Shown here in pieces: positions 7,504-13,473 of a DNA stretch of 19,154 nt (its first letter is position 1; every line of letters begins with the position of its first letter). Under the pieces are notes generated by a model that did not search any database, was not told the origin of the DNA, and saw only the letters and a list, made by a program, of their open reading frames with translations. A program made the position numbers and the translations under genes. The stretch spans positions 1 through 19,154 of the forward strand of contig JAKFER010000153.1 in NCBI GenBank assembly GCA_036675565.1, written 5' to 3'. This stretch comes from JACCYQ01 sp036675565. Lineage in GTDB: Bacteria; Bacteroidota; Bacteroidia; Chitinophagales; Chitinophagaceae.

Positions 7504-8136
7504 CTAGTGACTTAACTCAATGCTGCTGCGATGTAATATCAATCGCTTGTTCTTTTCCATATTCTTCAACAGGCGGGAGATGACTTCACGGGAAGAGTTC
7601 AGATCTTCTGCAATCTGCTGATGAGTGAGTTGAAGATGCTTACCCAATTTTTCTTCCTGTCGTTTAAGATAGAATTCAAGCCGTTCATCCATATTCCGGA
7701 AGGCAACATGATCGAGCGTTACAAGCAATTCTTCAAACCGCTGACGATATGTAGACAAAACGAAATTGTTCCAGCTTTTATACCTCATCATCCACTCATC
7801 CATCAAATTCAAAGGCACTGTTAGAACCTCTGTATCTTTTACAGCTACCGCCATAATTTCGCTGGTATCCTGGCGGGATGCGCAAACCATACTTAAAGCA
7901 CAAGCCTGACCGGGTTCTAAGTAATAAATAAAAAACTCGTTTCCATCATCATCTTCCCGATAAATTTTCACCAGACCTTCCACAATTATTAAAGCTGATC
8001 GGAAATACTGACCTTTCTTAACCAGCGTTTCACCTGAAGCATAGTTACTCACGGAAGCGGCATCTTCTATTTCCATGATCAATTCCTGATCAAATGAGGG
8101 GAAAATTTTGGCAAGCGAAAAAGTCATTCTGGACAT
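7504..8136 (-). CDS. Crp/Fnr-family transcription regulator with FNR-type DNA-reading helix and a CX5C pair in the sensor domain
   Basis: A 210-residue protein with an N-terminal cyclic-nucleotide-binding-like beta-roll (about 10-115), a dimer helix and a C-terminal winged HTH (about 150-200). The recognition helix SSREVISRLLKN has Glu184, Ser187 and Arg188 placed as in FNR (E..SR), the residues that read the TGA half-site, in agreement with the TGAY-N4-RTCA sites around it. It lacks the N-terminal cysteine cluster of [4Fe-4S] FNR. Instead its only cysteines, Cys79 and Cys85, lie where CRP has its phosphate-binding cassette (GQACALSMVC), so cAMP binding is unlikely and thiol-based sensing is possible. 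It may start at Met1 or Met4. It lies directly upstream of the exporter (65-bp gap). No matching site is seen before its own gene. Confidence 0.88.
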   Translation of the reverse strand: MSRMTFSLAKIFPSFDQELIMEIEDAASVSNYASGETLVKKGQYFRSALIIVEGLVKIYREDDDGNEFFIYYLEPGQACALSMVCASRQDTSEIMAVAVKDTEVLTVPLNLMDEWMMRYKSWNNFVLSTYRQRFEELLVTLDHVAFRNMDERLEFYLKRQEEKLGKHLQLTHQQIAEDLNSSREVISRLLKNMEKNKRLILHRSSIELSH

Positions 8137-8238
8137 GCAAAATAATTTAAGGTCTATAAAGCTATGAATTTTCGTCAGGTAACAGCTGGACTAAATTCTG
8201 CTATTGATGAAACAAAATTTATTATATCAGGATTAACA

Positions 8239-9100
8239 TCACAGCTCAATTTTTCTCTTCCTTATACTCAATAAAGGAAGCTCCATTGAATTAACCATCT
8301 TTTCTGTTTTACTGTGTAGCAAAAGCTTTTCCCAAAAACTATACTCACCGGGAAACATGATTAACCATTCAGGCTTTTGTTCATCGAGGTAGGCTCTCAA
8401 TTGCTTTAACAATGTTAGCTCGATGGTGGCTTTTTGTTTGATGAAGCGTATTTTTTTATAAGAAGTTTTCTCAACATATTGAATCACCTTGTATTCTTTA
8501 CGTCCATACGGATCAATTCCAAAATCCAGGTATAGAATATCAATTCTGGCATTCAAAGCAGTTGCAAACGGAATTACCTTCCCGAGTTCGCACTGGAAAT
8601 CGCCAAGATCCGAAGCCATAGCAATGCTCTCAATTTTTTCAAACTGGTATTTTTCCGGGATGGCTAATACAGGCACTTCGGATTTAGCTACCATATTGGA
8701 GGTATTGGAACCGAAGAAAAAATTTTTGACTCCGGAGGCTCCATGTGTACCCATTACTATGAGGTCAGCTTGCCAGTTCATTGCTACCTCTATTATTTTT
8801 TCTACCACCAGTGGATTAATCTCCACGCCGATTTTCGTTGAAGCAGGTATGGCGATACCGTAGCTTTCGATACGCTGCATCCACCTGTCTCTGAAGGCGC
8901 CGACAGGTTTGTTCCAATTCGCTTTTTATGAGTGCTTCTTCTTCTTCTTGCGTTTTTTCAGCAAGTGCAAGGCCAAATGGTGGCAACATGCAATGAAAAA
9001 TAACTATTTCGACAGCCGCCTGCCTGGCTAATTCAATAGCATAGATTAATGCTGTCGTTGAATTTTCGGAAAAGTCGGATGGAACAAGAATCTTTTTCAT
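8239..9100 (-). pseudogene. Tandem universal stress protein broken by a +1 frameshift
   Basis: Two overlapping reading frames together make one USP. The first (9100-8816) starts MKKILVPSDFSENSTTAL, a typical USP N-terminus, and loses similarity after EQTCRRLQRQ. The second (from about 8880 to 8239) gives QRIESYGIAIPASTKIGVEI, then VMGTHGASGVKNFFFGSNTS with the G-x2-G-x9-G-S nucleotide motif, then a second, more divergent domain (ESIAMASDLGDF). The span is 862 bp, that is 3n+1; removing one base near 8880-8930 would give about 286 residues, close to the intact 272-residue paralogue at 921-1739. It could be a recent inactivation or a sequencing error. It keeps a plausible FNR-like promoter. Confidence 0.8.
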
Positions 9101-9142
9101 ACTAAAGGAGTTTCGGAAGCGGGATATTAATTATTACGCATG

Positions 9143-9186
9143 TAAACGTAGTGTTTTGAGCCTAAGTAAATCAGCGACGGTCGTCA
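9143..9186 (-). promoter_or_regulatory. FNR/Crp-type promoter of the broken USP gene
   Basis: The site at 9175-9186 reads CGAC-GGTC-GTCA on the plus strand (one mismatch to TGAC-N4-GTCA; the minus strand gives a full TTGAC half). TACGTTTA (9150 to 9143) matches the -7 consensus at 5 of 6 positions, 30.5 bp from the centre, and continues TTTACAT like the thioredoxin and exporter promoters. The flanking bases AAATCAG-GACGG are shared with the site at 771-788. Confidence 0.5.
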
Positions 9187-9296
9187 ACCTGCCCTATGAA
9201 CTTCATCATACAAAAAAAAGTACGTCCCCCGATTAAATAAGTCATGCAAAAGAATCTGATAAATTACCCGTCGCCTTATTTTTTCCGTCTTCATTG

Positions 9297-9309
9297 GAAT
9301 ATTCCGGAA
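9297..9309. repeat. GAA-TTC-GAA pentameric array
   Basis: GAA, TTC, GAA occur at a strict 5-bp period (9297, 9302, 9307), forming overlapping palindromes. It faces the longer array at 9377-9394 in opposite orientation, 68 bp away. Role unknown. Confidence 0.4.
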
Positions 9310-9364
9310 TAATACAGATCCTTCTGAAATTGGTCGGCTGCGTTTAAACAAAATAAAGCTGGTT

Positions 9365-9394
9365 TGTACCGACCTATTCCGGAATATTCTGGAA
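9365..9394 (+). repeat. Dispersed 30-bp repeat, copy A (TGTAC start plus TTCNNGAA array)
   Basis: The 30 bp begin with TGTAC and end with an 18-bp near-palindrome TTC-cg-GAA-ta-TTC-tg-GAA (9377-9394). It matches 14691-14720 at 26 of 30 positions by eye. It could be an insertion-sequence terminus remnant (ends beginning TGT occur in IS21-type elements) or an operator for a protein reading 5-bp-spaced half-sites; the sequence does not decide. Confidence 0.5.
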
Positions 9395-9503
9395 ACGTAT
9401 GATTGTCCGGTTTCGCTGACCATTATCAAATGATAATTTTTAATATTGAAACCCGTTACATATTCAGCGACGATTCTAGTCAGATAGATATCGATCGTAA
9501 GCA

Positions 9504-10124
9504 TTATTTCAGCGAAGAATTTTTTTCTCTAAATAATAAAACACTGGATAATACAATCACCCAAACCATATAAGCTGCAATATTAATACGCTCCCAAACT
9601 CCTATATGCGGGGTAGGAAGATTTTTAGGTATACCAGGAGCCTCCAGCCCTACTAATACACCAAACACAAGGAATACGATAAACGTTGCGATAGTATAGA
9701 CACGAAATGCCTTTCCCAGCGACGCTGCGCCAAATCCCATTATGAGCATCATAAGTAGAAGTGTCATCATCGCCCAAACAATATGCAAGGTATCAGTAAG
9801 TGAGGGTGCAAATCCACGAAGGTGCATAGGTGGCCAATAGAAGTTAATGATCACATATGCGAAAATTAGAACTCCGAGAGTACGGAGTTTGCGATTACCG
9901 GAGGCTGATTTCCATACACCCCATCCAAACGCTGCAAAAAGCAGGATATATAGCATGGCAAGCAGGACCCATAGCTGTCTTGTGGGAGCATCTATGGCCG
10001 AAAGTTCACTGACTGTCTGCGAAACCGGACTATAACCGTCGAATAGTCTCGGAACAAAAATATTCATGCCCATATAGAGTATTGACGAGACAATACCGCA
10101 GCTCAGCAAAAACTTTCGATACAT
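9504..10124 (-). CDS. DUF998-like integral membrane protein
   Basis: A 206-residue protein with about six hydrophobic helices: near residues 7-25, 52-70, 82-97, 113-135, 142-160 and 184-200. The segment YSPVSQTVSELSAIDAPTR after the first helix resembles the conserved loop of DUF998 membrane proteins. Its function is unknown. It is preceded by an FNR-like promoter with ideal spacing, which puts it in the same putative regulon as the USP and sulfur genes. The gene upstream (10218-10838) encodes another membrane protein of the same length but different sequence. Confidence 0.7.
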   Translation of the reverse strand: MYRKFLLSCGIVSSILYMGMNIFVPRLFDGYSPVSQTVSELSAIDAPTRQLWVLLAMLYILLFAAFGWGVWKSASGNRKLRTLGVLIFAYVIINFYWPPMHLRGFAPSLTDTLHIVWAMMTLLLMMLIMGFGAASLGKAFRVYTIATFIVFLVFGVLVGLEAPGIPKNLPTPHIGVWERINIAAYMVWVIVLSSVLLFREKNSSLK

Positions 10125-10149
10125 AATTAACTTGCTTAATAAATTACAG

Positions 10150-10192
10150 CAAAGAAATTGTTTGCGCTTATCACAAAAAATGATTCATATCA
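10150..10192 (-). promoter_or_regulatory. FNR/Crp-type promoter of the DUF998-like gene
   Basis: TGAT-TCAT-ATCA is a perfect palindrome at 10181-10192, between the two membrane protein genes. TTTCTTTG (10157 to 10150) matches TAnnTTTG at 5 of 6 positions and starts exactly 29.5 bp from the palindrome centre. Predicted leader about 21 nt. Confidence 0.62.
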
Positions 10193-10209
10193 CACATACC
10201 CGTGATAAA

Positions 10210-10223
10210 TATTAGCGCTAATA
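10210..10223. repeat. Perfect 14-bp palindrome TATTAGCGCTAATA
   Basis: The palindrome spans the stop codon of the upstream membrane protein gene and lies 18 bp upstream of the FNR-like site of the DUF998-like gene. It could be an extra operator for that gene or chance. Confidence 0.35.
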
Positions 10224-10838
10224 CTTCTTTCTGAACATCACAGCCAACATTAGCATAGACAATGGCGCTGTAATTGCCCATGGAAAACCAAGGAAAAGCA
10301 ACTTTTCCGAAAATTTGGGATAGAAGTATACAATTGTAATTAAGGGCGTAACAAGTGCATTTGCTAAGAAAGACATCTTAACCCATTTTTGAAATCCTTT
10401 TTTTGAAAATACCGGAATGGCCATTAGGGTTGCTAATCCCATGAATATATATCCTATCGCATCAAAATCCCAAAATAAGGAATGCGGTGTCTGTTCAAGA
10501 ATACGGATTTCCTCTGAAGCCCCTCTAAGTTTCATTGGAATTACTGTCGCAAGTTGCACTACATAATTTGCAGTCACAAATACGGAATGTAATATAGCAA
10601 AAATCAGGGCAGCATGGCTCCAAAACTTTTTATCATCGGATGTTACACAATGAAGAGCAAGTATTTCAAGCACAAAAGGAATAACAATACAAAGAGAAGT
10701 GCCGTATATTAAAATTTCATCCGTTGGGAAACTAAAAACACCCAGAAGCTGCAACAATTGAACGACAACAAAGGCTGTTGTTGCAGCAAATGCAACGACC
10801 CCCGACCAAAATCCTATTTTATAAATTTCGGCAGGCAT
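10218..10838 (-). CDS. Hypothetical six-helix membrane protein
   Basis: A 206-residue, strongly hydrophobic protein with helices near residues 12-34, 43-64, 72-92, 124-144, 155-174 and 183-201 and a basic C-terminus (FRKKY). I do not recognise a family with confidence; a DUF4386-like fold is possible. The conserved-looking polar loop between helices 3 and 4 (KLRGASEEIRILEQTPHSLFWDFD) would face one side of the membrane. The start ATG at 10838 lies at the edge of a 7-bp inverted repeat. An imperfect FNR-like site precedes it. Confidence 0.65.
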   Translation of the reverse strand: MPAEIYKIGFWSGVVAFAATTAFVVVQLLQLLGVFSFPTDEILIYGTSLCIVIPFVLEILALHCVTSDDKKFWSHAALIFAILHSVFVTANYVVQLATVIPMKLRGASEEIRILEQTPHSLFWDFDAIGYIFMGLATLMAIPVFSKKGFQKWVKMSFLANALVTPLITIVYFYPKFSEKLLFLGFPWAITAPLSMLMLAVMFRKKY

Positions 10839-10861
10839 ACGCCAGATTTAGAATTGGCGTA
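10838..10861. repeat. 7-bp inverted repeat at the start codon of the membrane protein gene
   Basis: TACGCCA (10838-10844) and TGGCGTA (10855-10861) are perfect complements with a 10-nt loop. The repeat touches the start codon and overlaps the proposed -7 element, so it could be an operator blocking transcription start or, if transcribed, a hairpin over the ribosome-binding region. Confidence 0.45.
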
Positions 10862-10902
10862 AATGTCGGTGTTCGACTAATTACAGAATATGATTAAAAT
10901 CT
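10860..10902 (-). promoter_or_regulatory. Imperfect FNR/Crp-type promoter of the hypothetical membrane protein gene
   Basis: TGAT-TAAA-ATCT at 10891-10902 has one mismatch. GACATTTA (10867 to 10860) is a weak -7 match (4 of 6) but starts exactly 29.5 bp from the site centre, the same spacing as in four other promoters here. Confidence 0.38.
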
Positions 10903-11191
10903 TACCCGATAGTAATCCGCATCATGCATTTGAAAATCCGGTGTTTCTAAGTTTACTATGACAATGATGCAGCATGATCCACTATACCGGAAACGTGGTA
11001 AGAACTTAGGTGCATAGAATAGTTTACTCATGACCTACAGCCACGACATCTGGAGCACTTAGGCATGAACCATAATTACAAATCTTTATTGACATTCCGA
11101 AAAACGGGCAAAGTGTTAATAATATTACAACAATAATGACCAAACGGAACTTCTCTGAACCATCAACCCTATTTTTTCATACCTTGAAATC
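10903..11191. other. Divergent intergenic region without a gene
   Basis: With the promoter above this makes a 353-bp gap between a minus-strand and a plus-strand gene. I see no ORF and no further TGAY-N4-RTCA site. There are scattered partial repeats (GCATCAT near 10919 and ATGATGC near 10964, in inverted orientation) that may be regulatory for the plus-strand gene. Confidence 0.5.
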
Positions 11192-11572
11192 GTGAAAAAG
11201 ACGTTGACGATATTATTGACCTGTATTTACTTCTTTGGGGCAACCGATGCGAGCCAGTTATTAAAGCTGCCGCTACTTATCTCACATTATATAAAGCATA
11301 AAAAAGAAAATCCCAATACTACCCTCGTTTCTTTTTTTAAAATGCATTATGTGGACCCCCAGCCTTATGACGCTGATTATTCGCAGGATATGCAACTGCC
11401 GTTTAAAACTATACCCAATGCATTTTTCAGGAACACACCTTCCATCCTGTCCCAGGTGCCATTTGTGAAACCCAAGGTTTTATGGATCGATAATGAAACA
11501 CCTCCTGCATCCAAAGAGGATATTCTTTCTTCGTTACTCATCAATAAGATTTTCCAGCCTCCGCGAGTGTGA
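11192..11572 (+). CDS. Small exported conserved hypothetical protein
   Basis: A 126-residue protein starting at GTG, with an N-terminal hydrophobic segment (KKTLTILLTCIYFFGATDAS) that looks like a signal peptide cleaved after ATDA. The part from QLLKLPLLISHYIKHKKENP through SFFKMHYVDPQPYDADYSQDMQLPFKT resembles a small conserved Bacteroidota protein family that I recall as uncharacterised; I know no function for it. It is rich in His, Asp and Tyr in the middle, so metal binding is conceivable but unproven. It stands alone 273 bp upstream of the thioredoxin-ApbE operon. Confidence 0.72.
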   Translation: MKKTLTILLTCIYFFGATDASQLLKLPLLISHYIKHKKENPNTTLVSFFKMHYVDPQPYDADYSQDMQLPFKTIPNAFFRNTPSILSQVPFVKPKVLWIDNETPPASKEDILSSLLINKIFQPPRV

Positions 11573-11616
11573 CGCCAGGCTTCCGTTGTATTATTAAATC
11601 AATCAGGCTACTGTTT

Positions 11617-11687
11617 ACGCATGCAATGCGTTTATAAGGCGGAAGTGTATGCACTGCTATTGTTAGTGCGGTCTACTGATAGTAGAC
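11617..11687. repeat. Cluster of three inverted repeats upstream of the thioredoxin-ApbE-DUF4266-DUF3570 operon
   Basis: Within 71 bp lie ACGCAT-gca-ATGCGT (11617-11631), GCACT-N9-AGTGC (11651-11669) and GTCTACT-gat-AGTAGAC (11671-11687). The last is a 17-bp palindrome centred about 56 bp before the predicted transcript start, a fitting place for an activator or repressor. They may instead end the transcript of the upstream gene. Confidence 0.5.
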
Positions 11688-11697
11688 GTTATTAACA

Positions 11698-11728
11698 TTG
11701 CATTCAACGAATACACTTTCTTACTTTG
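11698..11728 (+). promoter_or_regulatory. Predicted Bacteroidota-type promoter of the thioredoxin-ApbE operon
   Basis: TTG at 11698-11700 (-33 element) and TTACTTTG at 11721-11728 (5 of 6 to TAnnTTTG) are separated by 20 bp, the usual spacing. Transcription would start near 11735, leaving a leader of about 110 nt that holds a GCAG-N7-CTGC hairpin (11776-11790). Confidence 0.5.
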
Positions 11729-11845
11729 CCTATGTTTTATATACCGGGAGATTTTTCATTCCATTCTTTGTTACGCAGCTGAGGGCTGCATAGTTAAATT
11801 ATGCTTTGACAATAATCGGCATCGCCATACAAAAAACAATCTATT

Positions 11846-12289
11846 ATGAAATGGATACTTATGCTTTGGCTGACAATTACGGGCCTTTCTTTTATGGAAT
11901 GGCAGACTGATTTTGAAACTGCCAAAAAGATTGCAAAGGAAAAAGACAGGTATATACTGTTGAATTTTTCAGGGTCGGACTGGTGTATCCCCTGCATTCG
12001 CCTGCGCAAGGAAGTGTTCGACAGTGAAGAATTTTTAAAATTGGCTGATAGTTCATTGGTCCTGTTGAATGCAGATTTTCCACGGAATAAAAAGAACCAG
12101 TTGCCAAAGGAAGTACAACGTAAAAATGATGCGCTCGCCGACCAGTATAATCCTTCGGGACTATTTCCCCTGACGCTGATTTTGACATCCGAAGGAAAGG
12201 TAGTACGGTCCTGGGAAGGGTATCCAAAAAACAACGCCAGCTTTTTTATTAACCAGCTTAAATCGGTTTGCGATGCTTATCACCACTAA
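11846..12289 (+). CDS. Exported thioredoxin-like protein, first gene of the DUF3570 cassette
   Basis: A 147-residue protein with an N-terminal hydrophobic segment (MKWILMLWLTITGLSF) that should send it to the periplasm. The thioredoxin active site is SDWCIPCIRL (CIPC near residues 50-53), and the cis-proline region is GLFPLTLILT. The form FSGSDWCIPC is typical of the thioredoxin-like proteins found with DUF4266/DUF3570. It probably reduces or isomerises disulfides in a partner of the same operon, for example the two C-terminal cysteines of the DUF4266 protein; that is inference. The ApbE gene overlaps its end by 17 bp, indicating translational coupling. Confidence 0.88.
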   Translation: MKWILMLWLTITGLSFMEWQTDFETAKKIAKEKDRYILLNFSGSDWCIPCIRLRKEVFDSEEFLKLADSSLVLLNADFPRNKKNQLPKEVQRKNDALADQYNPSGLFPLTLILTSEGKVVRSWEGYPKNNASFFINQLKSVCDAYHH

Positions 12290-13220
12290 ACAGTCCCCGC
12301 TTGAATACAAACAGGCTACGCGGCTGATGGGCAACACCTTTGAATTTACCGTGGTGGCGGAAGAGAAGGCATGGGCGATGGAAAAGATTGATATGGCTAT
12401 TGATGAAATCAGGAGAATTGAACAATTGCTAACCACTTTCAATGAACAAAGCCAGACCAATAAAATTAACAGTATGGCAGGCATCGGCCCAGTGAAGGTA
12501 GACAGCGAAGTCTTTGAGCTTATCAAAAGATCATTGAAGATCTCCGCGGTTACCGATGGCGCATTTGACATCACATATGGTTCCGTGGATAAACGTTTAT
12601 GGAATTTTGATCACACCATGACGAGATTACCTGACGCGGAAACAGCCAGCCAAATGGTCCGTTTGATCAATTACAGGAATGTGATCCTTGATGAAGCGGA
12701 AAGAACGGTGATGCTCAAAGAAAAGGGAATGCGCATCGGGTTTGGCGGGATTGGCAAAGGCTATGCGGCAGACAAGGCAAAAGCTTTATTAGTGATCGAA
12801 GGCGTGCAAAGCGGCATTGTAAATGCTTCGGGTGATCTTGTTACCTGGGGGGTACAGGCCAATCAGAAACCATGGACTATCGGTATAGCTCATCCGGATG
12901 ATGCACGACATCCATTTTCCTGGCTTAATATTTCTAACCTCGCTATCGCGACCTCCGGAAATTATGAAAAGTATGTAATGATCGATGGCAGGAAATATTC
13001 TCACACGATTAACCCGGCAACCGGAATGCCGGTATCGGGCATTAAAAGTGTAACCATCATAAGTCCCTACGCTGAAATTGCCGATGCCATGGCCACACCG
13101 GTGATGGTAATGGGCGTACACGCAGGTCTTGAATTAATCAACCAGATAAAGTACCTGGGTTGTATTATAGTAGACGATAATAACATTATTTATTCTACTA
13201 AAAACATTCATTTAAAATGA
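12273..13220 (+). CDS. apbE: ApbE-family FAD:protein FMN transferase
   Basis: A 315-residue protein with ApbE landmarks in order: ATRLMGNTFEFTV (about 15-27), AFDITYG, IGFGGIGKGYAADKA (about 154-168), VNASGDLVTWG (about 182-192), IATSGNYEKY, SHTINPATGMPV and the Mg-site region AEIADAMATPVMVMG. The enzyme moves FMN from FAD to a Thr/Ser of an exported target. Odd point: no signal peptide or lipobox is seen, although ApbE proteins usually act outside the cytoplasm and the operon neighbours are exported. The start at 12273 lies inside the thioredoxin gene; the DUF4266 gene overlaps its stop by 4 bp (ATGA). No FMN-binding (NqrC/RnfG-type) target is in the window. Confidence 0.92.
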   Translation: MLITTKQSPLEYKQATRLMGNTFEFTVVAEEKAWAMEKIDMAIDEIRRIEQLLTTFNEQSQTNKINSMAGIGPVKVDSEVFELIKRSLKISAVTDGAFDITYGSVDKRLWNFDHTMTRLPDAETASQMVRLINYRNVILDEAERTVMLKEKGMRIGFGGIGKGYAADKAKALLVIEGVQSGIVNASGDLVTWGVQANQKPWTIGIAHPDDARHPFSWLNISNLAIATSGNYEKYVMIDGRKYSHTINPATGMPVSGIKSVTIISPYAEIADAMATPVMVMGVHAGLELINQIKYLGCIIVDDNNIIYSTKNIHLK

Positions 13221-13450
13221 AACACAAAACATATATACGCTTCCTCGCGGTTTTCGCCGGGGGAATGTTTATGCTAAGCGTTCAATCCTGTAAAACAGTA
13301 AAAGAATACCAGAAAAATAAATTGAACGATGCAGAGATGAGCCTGGGTAACCGTAAAGTAGAAAAAACAGAACTCAGCTTCCAATCCTATCGCGAAGGTG
13401 CATCAGGTGCCAACGCCGGCAAAAGCGGCGGAGGGTGCGGTTGCAATTAA
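13217..13450 (+). CDS. DUF4266 small lipoprotein ending in GGGCGCN
   Basis: A 77-residue protein: a lipoprotein signal (hydrophobic FLAVFAGGMFMLSV then QSC, Cys25 as lipid anchor), a charged middle (KTVKEYQKNKLNDAEMSL, ELSFQSYREGA), and a glycine-rich tail finishing GKSGGGCGCN. This matches DUF4266, which travels with DUF3570, ApbE and a thioredoxin. Function is unknown. The two tail cysteines (C-G-C) could bind a metal, form a disulfide handled by the operon thioredoxin, or be a modification site. GASGAN before the tail loosely recalls the ApbE target motif SGA(T/S) but has Asn at the acceptor place. It overlaps the ApbE stop by 4 bp, so translation is coupled; the DUF3570 gene starts 23 bp later. 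Confidence 0.86.
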   Translation: MKHKTYIRFLAVFAGGMFMLSVQSCKTVKEYQKNKLNDAEMSLGNRKVEKTELSFQSYREGASGANAGKSGGGCGCN

Positions 13451-13473
13451 ATTAACAGTTAATTTATCATGAT

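Larger units (their letters stand above)
9187..9503. other. Gene-poor stretch with GAA/TTC inverted-repeat arrays
   Basis: This 317-bp stretch lies between the DUF998-like gene and the broken USP promoter. An open frame of 106 codons starts at 9504 with a TAATG overlap of the upstream stop, but its product resembles nothing I know and it reads through the repeat arrays at 9297-9309 and 9377-9394, so I do not call a gene. The stretch also has an AT-rich inverted repeat (9422-9437) followed by TTTTT on the plus strand. Confidence 0.5.

Noticed and set aside
8137..8238. Possible autoregulatory site before the Crp/Fnr gene (TGA and TCA near 8165-8177)
   Set aside because: The half-sites are 7 bp apart instead of 6 and no better match exists in the gap.
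9422..9441. AT-rich hairpin followed by TTTTT, terminator-like on the plus strand
   Set aside because: No plus-strand gene ends here; on the minus strand the T-run is on the wrong side.
9184..9504. 106-codon frame on the minus strand with a TAATG overlap to the DUF998-like gene
   Set aside because: The product resembles no known protein, reads through palindromic repeat arrays and ends inside the FNR-like site; judged chance.
11807..11818. TGAC-AATA-ATCG, an FNR-like site before the thioredoxin-ApbE operon
   Set aside because: One mismatch, and the place for a -7 element at 29.5 bp falls on the start codon; does not fit the pattern of the other sites.
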